This document shows positions 34,227 to 43,327 of a stretch of 64,000 nt of DNA, one piece after another (the stretch's first letter is position 1; the number at the start of each line of letters is the position of its first letter). The notes beneath the pieces were generated by a model that was not told where the DNA came from, made no database searches, and saw nothing but the letters and a program-made list of their open reading frames with translations. This stretch comes from Inconstantimicrobium porci. Its GTDB lineage: Bacteria > Bacillota > Clostridia > Clostridiales > Clostridiaceae. The translations under genes and the position numbers were made by a program. The stretch spans positions 1-64,000 of the forward strand of contig NZ_VULX01000012.1 in assembly GCF_009696465.1 (NCBI RefSeq). Direction: 5' to 3'.

Positions 34227-37139
34227 ATGGAATATACTATAGGAAATTTATATCATGGATTTAAATTATTAAGAAAAGAAAAAATTGATGAAATAAAATC
34301 AACTGTAAAAATATTTGAACACTTAAAGAGTGGTGCTAGACTGATAAATTTGGCTAACAGCGATGATGATAAGCTATTTTCAATAGGATTCAGGACAACA
34401 CCTTTTGACAGCACAGGAGTTGCACATATCCTTGAACATTCAGTGCTATGTGGTTCAAGAAAATTTAGGACAAGTGACCCGTTTAGTGATGTAGCTAAGA
34501 GTTCACTACATACATTTATGAACGCTATGACTTATACTGATAAGACAATTTATCCAGTAGGCAGCAGAAACCACAAGGATTTTATGAATCTTATGGATGT
34601 TTATCTTGATGCAGTGCTTCATCCAAAAATATACGAAAATCACAACATACTTAAGCAGGAAGGCTGGAGATATGAATTAAATGATGATAATACACTTTCA
34701 TACAAAGGAGTTGTTTATAGTGAGATGATGGGAGCACTTTCTTCTCCAGAAGAAACAATCATCAATAATATTTATTCAAGCCTCTTCCCTGGAACTACTT
34801 ATGACAATATTTCTGGTGGAGATCCTAATATAATACCACAGCTTACACAGGAAAACTTTGAAAAATTCCACAGCAGATTTTATCATCCATCAAACAGCTA
34901 TATTTATTTGTATGGTGATATGAATCTTGATAAATGTCTGAAGTTTATAAATGAGGAATACCTTGATGAATTTGACAAAATAGAAGTGTCTTCAGCTATA
35001 GATGATGCAGAAGCATGTGATAAGATGGTTGTTTTGAGAAACTCATATTCAATAAATGAAGATGAAGAAGATGATAATAAGGAATTCTTAGCATTAAACT
35101 TTGCTTATGGCAAGAGCTGCAATCCTTTAGAATATCTTACTCATAAGATTTTATACAATATGTTCATTGAATCACCTGCTTCACCAATAAAAAGGGCACT
35201 TCTTGATGCAGGAATAGGTGAATCACTAGTTACAGGCGATGATATGAACATGGATCCAACTAAACAGCTTTTAATGCCTATAGTTGTTAAGAATTCAGCT
35301 AAAGGAAATGAAGAGAAGTTTAAGAAAGTTATATTAAGCACTTTAGAAAAGCTTGTAATGGATGGGATAGATAGAGACTTATTATCTTCATGTATAAATA
35401 CTATTGAGTTTAGATTAAGAGAAATTACTCCATACAAGGGACTTCAATATAATGAACTTGTGCTTGAAAGCTGGCTTTATGATGGTGATCCAACAGCACT
35501 TCTTAAATATGACAGCGTAATTAATCATCTTAAAGAAGAAGTTAAGAATGGATATTTTGAAGATTTCATTAAGAAAAATATGCTTCAAAATAAACACTGC
35601 TCACTTGTTGTATTAAGTGCTAAAAAAGGACTAGCTGCTAAAAACGCAAAAAGGCTTGCAGATAAACTTGAAGCATATAAGAACAGCCTATCTGAAGAAG
35701 AATTGAACAAGATAAAGCTTCAGAATGAAACTTTAAGAAAAGAGCAGAGTAGAAAAGATAGTGAAGAAGATAAAAAGACTTTGCCAAAACTTGATTTAAG
35801 TGAAGTAGATAAGAATATTGAAAAACTTCCTCAGAGTATTTTTAAGAAGGATGATATTACATTCTTAAGTCATGATTTATTTACTGGTAAGATTGAATAT
35901 ATTGACTTCTTGTTTGATATAAGCGGCTTTTCTGAAGATGATGTAAAGTATATTGCTTTATTATGTAATGTACTTGGAGAACTAGATACTGAAAACAAGA
36001 ATTACTCTAAGCTATCCGCTGAAGTGGCGGAAGTTACAGGTGGTATAGAATCATATGTAGATGTATATATGAAGCATGATAGCTATACAGAGTATATTCC
36101 AAAGCTTATAGTAAGAGCCAAAACAATAAGCAGCAACATTGATAAAACATTAAATCTTGTTAATGAAATAATAACATTAACTAAATTTGATAATGAAGTA
36201 AGACTTAAGGAAGTTTTAAGAGAAATTAAATCTAAGCTTGAGTTAAGTGTAATTGAGAACGGAAATTTATTTGGAATCAAGAGAATATGTTCAATGGTAA
36301 GCTTAGGATCACAGTTTGTAGAAGAAACTCAAGGAATGACTTATTTTAATTTTATATCTGATATTGTCAAGAATTATGAAACAAGTGGTAAGGATGTAAT
36401 AAATAAACTTTCTTCAATCTTTGAAAAAGTGTTTAATAAAAAGAATCTCATAGTTTCTGTATGCGGTGAAAAGGAAGATAATAAGGCTGTTATTGATAAC
36501 ATAGATTCTGCACTTACAGGTTTACAATCTAGTGAGTTAAAAGATGATTTAATAAAGAAGACAGGCAAAGCAGGTTCTCATGCTGTGATTACACAAAGCA
36601 GTCTTCAGTATGTAGTTAAAGGTTATAATATAGTTAAGCTTGGTAGAAAATACTGTGGTAGTATGCGTGTATTATGCAATATATTAAATAGTGAATATTA
36701 TTATCCAAAGGTTCGTCGTGAAGGGGGGGCTTATGGATGCTATACTTTCCTAAGTAGAAATGGTAACATAGGTGTTACTTCATATAGGGATCCTAATTTA
36801 AAGAAGACTTTTGAAGTTTATAATGAAACTTATAAATTCCTTGAAAACCTTGAGCTTTCTAAAGATGATATGGATAACTTCATTATTGGAACTATTGGAA
36901 GTAACTATAAACCACTTACTCCTGAAATGAAAGCTTTAGCAGCAGTAACAGATTATATAACAGGAATAACTGATGAATATAAGCAAAAAGAAAAAGATGA
37001 AATATTAAGTACTACACTTGCAGAAATAAAAAGCTATGCGCCTATGATGAAAGAAATTATGGATAAAAATATATGTTGCGTAGTAGGAAATGAAGAAAAT
37101 ATCAAGAAAAATAATAATTTGTTTAATGAAGTATTATAA
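34227..37139 (+). CDS. M16C insulinase-family metalloprotease (PreP/Hyp1-like)
   Basis: This large zinc protease of 970 residues has the inverted zinc motif HILEH (His67, Glu70, His71) inside STGVAHILEHSVLCGSRKF, and downstream VYSEMMGALSSPEE, which supplies the third ligand region. The single-chain two-half structure and HSVLCGS/TYPDKTIYPVGS-like text (MTYTDKTIYPVGSRN) match the presequence-protease type, which degrades peptides inside a closed chamber. The C-terminal half keeps the conserved VRREGGAYG. I chose ATG 34227, 8 bases after GGGGG. No signal peptide is seen, so it should be cytoplasmic. It is a single-gene unit ended by a terminator. Confidence 0.94.
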   Translation: MEYTIGNLYHGFKLLRKEKIDEIKSTVKIFEHLKSGARLINLANSDDDKLFSIGFRTTPFDSTGVAHILEHSVLCGSRKFRTSDPFSDVAKSSLHTFMNAMTYTDKTIYPVGSRNHKDFMNLMDVYLDAVLHPKIYENHNILKQEGWRYELNDDNTLSYKGVVYSEMMGALSSPEETIINNIYSSLFPGTTYDNISGGDPNIIPQLTQENFEKFHSRFYHPSNSYIYLYGDMNLDKCLKFINEEYLDEFDKIEVSSAIDDAEACDKMVVLRNSYSINEDEEDDNKEFLALNFAYGKSCNPLEYLTHKILYNMFIESPASPIKRALLDAGIGESLVTGDDMNMDPTKQLLMPIVVKNSAKGNEEKFKKVILSTLEKLVMDGIDRDLLSSCINTIEFRLREITPYKGLQYNELVLESWLYDGDPTALLKYDSVINHLKEEVKNGYFEDFIKKNMLQNKHCSLVVLSAKKGLAAKNAKRLADKLEAYKNSLSEEELNKIKLQNETLRKEQSRKDSEEDKKTLPKLDLSEVDKNIEKLPQSIFKKDDITFLSHDLFTGKIEYIDFLFDISGFSEDDVKYIALLCNVLGELDTENKNYSKLSAEVAEVTGGIESYVDVYMKHDSYTEYIPKLIVRAKTISSNIDKTLNLVNEIITLTKFDNEVRLKEVLREIKSKLELSVIENGNLFGIKRICSMVSLGSQFVEETQGMTYFNFISDIVKNYETSGKDVINKLSSIFEKVFNKKNLIVSVCGEKEDNKAVIDNIDSALTGLQSSELKDDLIKKTGKAGSHAVITQSSLQYVVKGYNIVKLGRKYCGSMRVLCNILNSEYYYPKVRREGGAYGCYTFLSRNGNIGVTSYRDPNLKKTFEVYNETYKFLENLELSKDDMDNFIIGTIGSNYKPLTPEMKALAAVTDYITGITDEYKQKEKDEILSTTLAEIKSYAPMMKEIMDKNICCVVGNEENIKKNNNLFNEVL

Positions 37140-37172
37140 AATAACATCATAAAAATATTAAATATATAATTA

Positions 37173-37214
37173 AGCCGTCAGCTGATTTGTAATAGTTAGC
37201 TGATGACTTTTATT
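37173..37214 (+). terminator. Terminator after the M16 protease
   Basis: GTCAGCT pairs with AGCTGATGAC (one bulge) and is followed by TTTTATTTT. Confidence 0.7.
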
Positions 37215-37334
37215 TTACGATATTATGTTGTAAAATTTTAGTTGAAGTTATATTGAAGTATTTATGAAAAATTCAATATTTTTCTTTTCATAAAATAAAA
37301 GATTTATTCTTCACAAGAAGGGATAGGGATACAA

Positions 37335-37988
37335 ATGAACAAAGATATATTGATTAGAAAAGAAGTTTGTCCAATTTGTGGACAAGAAACAGAAGAACCT
37401 TATTACAAAGCATCATCGTTTAGAGTGAGTAAAGTAGATTATGATTTATATAGACATTATAAAACGATAAATCCATTACTTTATGAAGCAAGATTTTGCA
37501 ACCACTGCGGATATGCAAATACAGTACAGTTATTTAATAAGCCTACAGAAAATGAAGCCTTTTATGAAGCTCTTTATAAACTAAACTGGAAAGGTTGGGA
37601 AATACCTGAGGAGTATTCGCCAGAATTTGCAATCAGAGTGCATAAGCTGATTCTTCTAAATAAGAAATGCATAAACAGCAAGAAGTATGGGGAAATTGCT
37701 ATTATTGCATTAAGGTTATATTGGCTGTACAAGCTGGTTGGGAATGAAGAGGAAATGTCAAGATTCAGGAGAATGTTTATTGAATATATTGATATTGCCT
37801 ATAATAATGAAGAATTTCCAGTTGGCAACAGTCTTGAACTGCAGACTGCATGCTATCTTATGGGAGTATTTCTGCAGGATGAAGGTGAAACTGCTAAAAG
37901 CAGGAGGTGGCTGGGATATGCACTTCAGTGCCCAGATTTAAAACCTTATATGAGAGAAAGAATTATAGAGTTTAATAGTATTAAATAA
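37335..37988 (+). CDS. DUF2225 zinc-ribbon protein
   Basis: This 217-residue cytoplasmic protein has two CxxC pairs near the N-terminus: CPICG at ~13 and CNHCG at ~57, forming a probable zinc site. The rest is helical and tetratricopeptide-like (KYGEIAIIALRLYWLYKLVGNEEEMSRFRRMFIEYIDIAY). DUF2225 proteins are widespread in Clostridia and Bacillus and have no established function. AAGGGAT precedes the ATG. A terminator follows, so this is a single-gene unit. Confidence 0.85.
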   Translation: MNKDILIRKEVCPICGQETEEPYYKASSFRVSKVDYDLYRHYKTINPLLYEARFCNHCGYANTVQLFNKPTENEAFYEALYKLNWKGWEIPEEYSPEFAIRVHKLILLNKKCINSKKYGEIAIIALRLYWLYKLVGNEEEMSRFRRMFIEYIDIAYNNEEFPVGNSLELQTACYLMGVFLQDEGETAKSRRWLGYALQCPDLKPYMRERIIEFNSIK

Positions 37989-38005
37989 ACATAATAAATT
38001 TTGAT

Positions 38006-38035
38006 TCCAGAGTATTAGTTTACTCTGGATTTTTT
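38006..38035 (+). terminator. DUF2225 gene terminator
   Basis: TCCAGAGTA and TACTCTGGA form a 9-base stem with a 6-base loop and a TTTTTT tail. It directly abuts the operator palindrome of the next transcription unit. Confidence 0.92.
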
Positions 38036-38082
38036 CTTACGATATTGTAAGCTTGTAGAAAGTAAAATCGATATGTATTGAT
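38036..38082 (+). promoter_or_regulatory. Palindromic operator and promoter before the Cpr-like module
   Basis: CTTAC-GATATT-GTAAG (38036-38051) is followed by TTGTAG (38053-38058) and, after 17 bases, TATTGA (38076-38081). The same palindrome, with similar following sequence and identical 40-base spacing to the -10, stands before the Bce-type transporter (55992). A site immediately upstream of a weak -35 is where response regulators of the OmpR family activate transcription. Confidence 0.65.
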
Positions 38083-38149
38083 AACATGGAGCTCTAAAAT
38101 TAATTGTATAAGGAGAGAGTCTTTATATTAATTAATAAAGGAGTAAAAA

Positions 38150-38853
38150 ATGAGTGATTTTAGTCATGTGATTAATAAAATGCTGGACAAATCAATTAAA
38201 TTTATTTTGTATCAGTGATTTTAAAGATTATATGGAATATAAATACATGTAGTTATCCTAATTCAGATTTCAAGGTGATGTACGATATAGCTGGTGATAT
38301 GATTAAAGGAGATTTTTCTGGTATGAAGGGGTTAGGGTATATAGCAAGATTTCCTCATCTTACTTTTACTGTCAAGTATATGTTGTTTATTAAATTTCTT
38401 GCACCATATCATAATATTCTAATAATGAAAATGATCAATATATCATTTAGTACAGTAACAGTTTTTATAGTATATTTAATAGCTGATATTTTGTTTGAAA
38501 ATAAGAAAAAATCTATGGCGGCTTTGATAATTGCAAGTTTGTTTCCAACTTTTATAACATATACAGCTGTTTTTTGCGGTGAAAATATAGCCATGATATT
38601 TTATGTTTTAAGTATTTATCTTTATTTACTTATCATAATTATTATAAGCAGTAGCCTTCAGAAATGCAGGGTGACTGAGAGACCTTTATGGAGTGGCAGT
38701 GAACCAAAGATAACCAATATATTAAAAGGAACTAATTTTGAGAGTCTGGGAATGTGGAATGAAAGAGATGCTCAGTTTGTTGAGAAAAATCTGGGCAATT
38801 ATACTAAACTTATAGTTCAGTGTAGAAATAAAATCCTTATAAAATCCTTATAA
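38150..38853 (+). pseudogene. Glycosyltransferase family 39-like gene, frameshifted and internally deleted
   Basis: ATG 38150 opens a 22-codon frame (MSDFSHVINKMLDKSIKFILYQ), and the coding signal then shifts to the frame of 38215-38853. That part has PNSDFKVMYDIAGDMIKGDFSG, then membrane helices and LFENKKKSMAALIIASLFPTFITYTAVFCGENIAMIFYVLSIYL, as in membrane glycosyltransferases of the GT39 type. It then jumps to what looks like the C-terminal end (SLGMWNERDAQFVEKNLGNYTKL). About 300 residues, including most helices, are missing. It lies between the operator at 38036 and the ABC transporter genes and cannot be functional. Confidence 0.75.
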
Positions 38854-38896
38854 TTTAGTTTTACCATTTAAACATAAGTTATGAGGAGGATACAAA

Positions 38897-39601
38897 ATGA
38901 GTGATATTATTTTAGAAACAAGAGATTTATGTAAGAGATTTAAAGGACAGGATGCCAATAAAGATGTATCTATCCATGTTAGGAGAAATTCTATTTATGG
39001 ACTTTTAGGACCTAATGGCGCTGGTAAGTCCACACTTCTTAAAATGCTTACTGGCATGTTCAGACCAACATCTGGAGAAATTATCTTTGATGGACATAAA
39101 TGGAGCAGAGATGATCTTAGAAACATCGGATCATTAATTGAGGAAGCTCCATTATATGATAATCTGACAGCAAGAGAAAACCTTAAAATAAGGACAATCG
39201 TCCTTGACCTTCCAGACTTAAGAATAGATGAAGTGCTTGAAATTGTGAACCTCACAAATACAGGAAAGAAGAAAGCAGGACAGTTTTCGATGGGAATGAA
39301 GCAGAGACTTGGAATTGCTATAGCACTTTTAAGCAGTCCTAAACTGCTGATTCTCGATGAGCCTACAAATGGACTAGATCCATTTGGGATAGAGGAGCTT
39401 AGAGAACTTATACGTTCTTTTCCTAAGAAAGGAATAACAGTAATCTTATCAAGTCATATTTTAGGTGAAGTAGAACAGGTTGCAGACCATATCGGCATAA
39501 TTTCTGGCGGAGTATTAGGCTATGAATCTGAACTAAGAAAAGGTGAAAACCTTGAAGAAACATTTATGAGCGTAGCAAAGAAGTACAGGAAGGAGGCATA
39601 G
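38897..39601 (+). CDS. Lantibiotic-protection ABC transporter, ATPase
   Basis: This 234-residue ATPase has Walker A GPNGAGKST, Q-loop region EEAPLYDNLTARENL, signature FSMGMKQR, and Walker B LLILDEPTNGLDP. The glutamate in place of Gln in the Q-loop (IEEAPLY) is typical of the NisF/EpiF/CprA group that exports lantibiotics and related cationic peptides from the membrane. It has an AGGAGG site and is followed after 2 bases by its first permease. With the two permeases and the two-component system downstream it resembles the cprABC locus of Clostridioides difficile. Confidence 0.92.
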   Translation: MSDIILETRDLCKRFKGQDANKDVSIHVRRNSIYGLLGPNGAGKSTLLKMLTGMFRPTSGEIIFDGHKWSRDDLRNIGSLIEEAPLYDNLTARENLKIRTIVLDLPDLRIDEVLEIVNLTNTGKKKAGQFSMGMKQRLGIAIALLSSPKLLILDEPTNGLDPFGIEELRELIRSFPKKGITVILSSHILGEVEQVADHIGIISGGVLGYESELRKGENLEETFMSVAKKYRKEA

Positions 39602-39603
39602 TC

Positions 39604-40353
39604 ATGTATAAGTATTTCAAGTCAGAGAATTTAAAGACAAAACGTACATTTATTAATAAGATGACTTATTTAGCACCTATAATTATAATAGTATTATCAA
39701 TTTTTCTTTGTGTTGATTATTTTCAGGTAGATATATATAACTGGTGGTATACTACCGGCATAACCGCTGTACTTTCTATAGGCTGCTGTCTACTTGTGAG
39801 AATAGATGTTCTAAAGAAAAACAGGGCGGTGCTTGGACTTCCTGTTGACCTTAAAAAAGTCTGGATGTCAAAGATATTAGTAGAAATAAAAAATCTCGCA
39901 GCAGCATGCTTTATAATTTTCTTATTTGGCCAGCTATCAAGAACGCTGCTTCCGTTTAAATCAGCATCTGACATTCCACTATTATCTGGATTTGCATCAG
40001 CAGTAATTATGATTATAACAACTATGTGGCAGATACCAGTATTAATGTTTGCAGGTAAAAAGATTGGTATGTTTCCTACTATACTTATCAGTTTTGCTCT
40101 TGATGTTGTATCTATAATAATTGCAGTAAAAAAAACATGGTGTTTTCTGCCTACATCTTATACAGCAAGACTTATGTGTCCAGTTATCAAAATATTACCT
40201 AATGGACTGTTGGCAGTGCCTGAAAGTGCTACATTTTCGCAGGAACTATTAAATAAAGATGCAATTTTTCTTGGCATAACAGTATCAATTATACTATTTG
40301 TTCTATTTTCATTTTTAACAGCAAAGTGGTATGAGAACCAGGAGGCTAGATAA
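39604..40353 (+). CDS. Lantibiotic-protection ABC transporter, permease 1
   Basis: This 249-residue membrane protein with about six helices (YLAPIIIIVLSIFLCVDYFQ, TAVLSIGCCLLVRIDVLKK) belongs to the MutE/EpiE (CprB-like) permease family. The first helix follows a short N-terminal YKYFKSENLKTKRTFINKM, as usual for this group. It overlaps the next permease by 23 bases if that begins at the upstream start, or by 20 bases from ATG 40355 context, and is tightly coupled to the ATPase. The two permeases and the ATPase should form one exporter protecting the membrane. Confidence 0.88.
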   Translation: MYKYFKSENLKTKRTFINKMTYLAPIIIIVLSIFLCVDYFQVDIYNWWYTTGITAVLSIGCCLLVRIDVLKKNRAVLGLPVDLKKVWMSKILVEIKNLAAACFIIFLFGQLSRTLLPFKSASDIPLLSGFASAVIMIITTMWQIPVLMFAGKKIGMFPTILISFALDVVSIIIAVKKTWCFLPTSYTARLMCPVIKILPNGLLAVPESATFSQELLNKDAIFLGITVSIILFVLFSFLTAKWYENQEAR

Positions 40354-40354
40354 T

Positions 40355-41125
40355 ATGGATTTAATTAGATTGATGAGAGCTGATCTCTTGAAAGTTAAAA
40401 ATACATCTTATTATTATATTCATGCTCTTGTACCTGTAGTGGTAGCAACTATGTTAGTAATTTATTATGGAACAAAGCCTAATGATGGCGTTGGATCAGC
40501 AATTGGTTTTTTAGAAACAATATCAATGGGGTTTCCACTGATTATAGGAGTTGTATGTTCATTAGTTATTGAGAAAGAAGTAGCAGCTGGAAGGTTTAAA
40601 GAAATGCTTTCTTCAAAGTATGGAAAGTTTAAATGCCTTTTAAGTAAGCTGCTTGTTTTAGTAAGTTGCGGTTTTATTTCTTTTTATCTTTCTGTATTTG
40701 TTTTTTATACTGGACTTAAGTATGTATATAAAAAGGTAATTATAAACCTTGGATTATTTATGAAAGTATCTTTAATTGTATTTGCAGTTATGATATTTTT
40801 CTATATTTTTCACTTATGGCTCAGCATCAAGTTTGGAGTCGGTGCTTCAGTTGGAATGGGTGTATTTGAAAGTCTTTTTGCAACACTGCTTGATACAGGA
40901 CTTGGTGAAGGAATCTGGCAGTATATACCCTGCGGGTTCGCGTCAAGACTTGTTAAAAACTATTTTATTATTAATTATCCTAGTAAGTATACGGTAAAAC
41001 TTAATTTAAGAAGCATCATAAGTGTAAATAATACTGCAGTTATTAATTGTGTTATATTTACAATTGTTGTTGGAATTTTCCTGGCTATATGGTTTAATTA
41101 TTTTGAAGGAAGAGGAGAAGTTTAA
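40355..41125 (+). CDS. Lantibiotic-protection ABC transporter, permease 2
   Basis: This second permease is of the MutG/EpiG (CprC-like) type, with about six helices. It begins MDLIRLMRADLLKVKNTSYYYIHALVPVV from the ATG at 40355, which follows GGAGG (40342) and the end of permease 1. An in-frame upstream start at 40331 lies inside permease 1, before the ribosome-binding site. WQYIPCGFASRLVKNYF near the C-terminus is typical. The three genes are followed after 23 bases by the response regulator gene, so all five are probably co-transcribed. Confidence 0.88.
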   Translation: MDLIRLMRADLLKVKNTSYYYIHALVPVVVATMLVIYYGTKPNDGVGSAIGFLETISMGFPLIIGVVCSLVIEKEVAAGRFKEMLSSKYGKFKCLLSKLLVLVSCGFISFYLSVFVFYTGLKYVYKKVIINLGLFMKVSLIVFAVMIFFYIFHLWLSIKFGVGASVGMGVFESLFATLLDTGLGEGIWQYIPCGFASRLVKNYFIINYPSKYTVKLNLRSIISVNNTAVINCVIFTIVVGIFLAIWFNYFEGRGEV

Positions 41126-41148
41126 CTGTAAAATATGAGGTGATTAAA

Positions 41149-41811
41149 TTGGCAGATATTCTTGCTATAGATGATGAAAAAGGAATACTTACTATTATAA
41201 AACATGCACTGGAAAGAGAAGGACACAAAGTTACATGTGTTACTGATCCATTAACTATTGATGAAGGAAAGTATTTAAAATATGATCTTATCCTGCTTGA
41301 TGTGATGATGCCTGGAATTGACGGTTATTCAGTATGTAGAAAAATAAGAAATATTGTAGACTGTCCGATTATATTCCTAACAGCAAAGACAATGGAAGAG
41401 GATATAGTTACAGGTCTCAGCATAGGTGGAGATGACTATATTTCAAAGCCATTTGGTATTAATGAATTAAGAGCAAGAGTAAATGCACATTTAAGACGTG
41501 AACATAGAGAAAAGCAGAATGTCTTTTTATCATGCGGAGTTAAGTTTAACTTATTAGCTAAGGAAGCGTATTATAATGATAAACTTTTGCCATTTACTAA
41601 AAGTGAATATATTATTTGTGAACTTCTTGCTATAAATCATGGGCAGGTCTTTTCAAAAGACAGAATTTACGAGAAGGTTTATGGATTTGATGGAGAAAGT
41701 GATATTTCTGCCATTGTTGAGCATATCAAAAATATCAGAAGCAAGCTAAAGAGTGTGTGTATAAATCCAATAGAAACTGTATGGGGAATAGGATACAAAT
41801 GGCAGGAATAA
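41149..41811 (+). CDS. OmpR-family response regulator (CprR/NisR-like)
   Basis: The 220-residue protein has a receiver domain (acidic pair in AIDDEKG, phosphorylated Asp in LLDVMMPGIDGY, Thr/Lys switch in FLTAKT and YISKPFG) and a C-terminal winged helix (FTKSEYIICELLAINHGQVFSKDRIYEKVYGFDGESDISAIVEHIKNIRSKL). I chose the TTG at 41149, about 6 bases after GAGGTG; a GTG at 41140 overlaps that site. It probably activates the transporter operon through the CTTAC-N6-GTAAG palindrome. It overlaps the kinase gene by 13 bases. Confidence 0.92.
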   Translation: MADILAIDDEKGILTIIKHALEREGHKVTCVTDPLTIDEGKYLKYDLILLDVMMPGIDGYSVCRKIRNIVDCPIIFLTAKTMEEDIVTGLSIGGDDYISKPFGINELRARVNAHLRREHREKQNVFLSCGVKFNLLAKEAYYNDKLLPFTKSEYIICELLAINHGQVFSKDRIYEKVYGFDGESDISAIVEHIKNIRSKLKSVCINPIETVWGIGYKWQE

Positions 41812-43160
41812 GAAAGCAGAAAAGTATTTCTAAAATATTTGCAGGATATATTATCTTGTTCTGTGTTATTACAGCTGTTTTAGTTGGCTTTTATTCTATT
41901 ATGTTTATAATGTTTATCAATTCAGGATTGATACTTCCAGCTAATTATTACGAACGTAGCATTGAGACTCAGCGTGAGGCTATTTCAAAGGCTGATAAGG
42001 TTAGTGATGTAATGCCTAGTGGTTGTAGTTATGCTGTATATGATGCAAAAGGAAAACTTATGGAAACAAATGTATCAGATGATAAAGCTACTGATATGAT
42101 GAACAGGATTAAAAACAATAAGACAATTGATGGCAAGAAGCTTTATAAATACATTGAAAGAAAAGACGGCATTTGTATTGTTCAGTACAGACTTAATGCA
42201 GAGTTTGCTAATGAGACACTGCGCAGATATCTGCCAAATTGTGAAGTTATGTATAATTATAGTTTTATAGTTGTATTTATTATAGAAATATTTATTATAT
42301 CAAGACTATTCAGGAAAAGACTTAATAAAGAAATGGATATTTTAAAACAGACTACAGCAAAAGTAGCTATGGAAAACCTTGATTTTAACGTGCAGTACTC
42401 AGGTATTACAGAAATCAACGACGTTATTTCTGCACTTGATAAGATGAAGGAAGAGCTTAGCGATTCGCTTAAAAAACAGTGGAAAATAGAAGAGGCTAGA
42501 AAGAGTCAGATTTCAGCACTGGCTCATGATATAAAAACACCGCTTACTATAATCAAAGGAAATTCAGAACTGTTAAATGAACTTGATCTTACTGAGACAC
42601 AGAAGGAATTTAATGATTCTATATTAAAAGAGTCAGGCAATATAGAATTTTACATTAAATTGCTGATTGATATTAATAAATCACAGCAGTCACAGTCTAT
42701 TGTTAAAGAAAGTATAAATTCGTATGAATTCATCAATGACATTATAAAGCAGGGAGAGTTCCTGTGCCTTAACAAAAATGTAAAGTTTGCAAGTGATGTT
42801 AAAGAAGTATCTGAAACATTTAATGGAGACATTTCATGTGTCAAGAGAGCTGTCATGAATGTGTTATCAAATGCAGTGCAGTATACTCCAAAGAGAGGCA
42901 GAATTCTTTTTTCTGTATATAATGATGATAAATATATGCATTTTATAATCGAAGATTCAGGAAGAGGATTCTCGAAAGAAGAACTGACTATGGCAACTGA
43001 AGAGTTCTATCAGGGAGATAAAAGCAGAAATTCTAGAGACCATTATGGTATGGGACTTTACATAGCACAGACTTTTGTGAATAAGCATGGTGGAATTATT
43101 AATCTGTCAAACTCAGAGTATCTTGGAGGGGCTAGGGTAGAACTGACAATACTAAAATAA
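41799..43160 (+). CDS. Sensor histidine kinase (CprK/NisK-like)
   Basis: The 453-residue membrane kinase starts at ATG 41799, inside the end of the regulator gene, with GGGGAATAGGA upstream. It has a first helix (IFAGYIILFCVITAVLVGFYSIMFIMF), an extracellular domain of ~100 residues, a second helix (YNYSFIVVFIIEIFIISRL), a HAMP-like linker, the phosphorylated His in ALAHDIKTPLTIIKGN, and ATPase boxes NVLSNAVQYTP and EDSGRGFSKEEL with GMGLYIAQ. Members of this group sense lantibiotics or cationic peptides. A terminator follows. Confidence 0.92.
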   Translation: MAGIRKQKSISKIFAGYIILFCVITAVLVGFYSIMFIMFINSGLILPANYYERSIETQREAISKADKVSDVMPSGCSYAVYDAKGKLMETNVSDDKATDMMNRIKNNKTIDGKKLYKYIERKDGICIVQYRLNAEFANETLRRYLPNCEVMYNYSFIVVFIIEIFIISRLFRKRLNKEMDILKQTTAKVAMENLDFNVQYSGITEINDVISALDKMKEELSDSLKKQWKIEEARKSQISALAHDIKTPLTIIKGNSELLNELDLTETQKEFNDSILKESGNIEFYIKLLIDINKSQQSQSIVKESINSYEFINDIIKQGEFLCLNKNVKFASDVKEVSETFNGDISCVKRAVMNVLSNAVQYTPKRGRILFSVYNDDKYMHFIIEDSGRGFSKEELTMATEEFYQGDKSRNSRDHYGMGLYIAQTFVNKHGGIINLSNSEYLGGARVELTILK

Positions 43161-43174
43161 AAAATAATTTTTTT

Positions 43175-43210
43175 AATGCAGAAACTTTGAATTTTCTGCA
43201 TTTTTTATTT
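43175..43210 (+). terminator. Terminator of the Cpr-like operon
   Basis: AATGCAGA and TCTGCATT form a stem with a 12-base loop, followed by TTTTTATTTTTT. Confidence 0.85.
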
Positions 43211-43327
43211 TTTACAGGAACATATTAATGAAATAATAATGTAATATATGGATGTTTTTTGCTTGAGAGGTTAAAAAGAGAATGATATACTAATTTAGCC
43301 GGTATTTTAAAGGGGGGAACTTAAAAA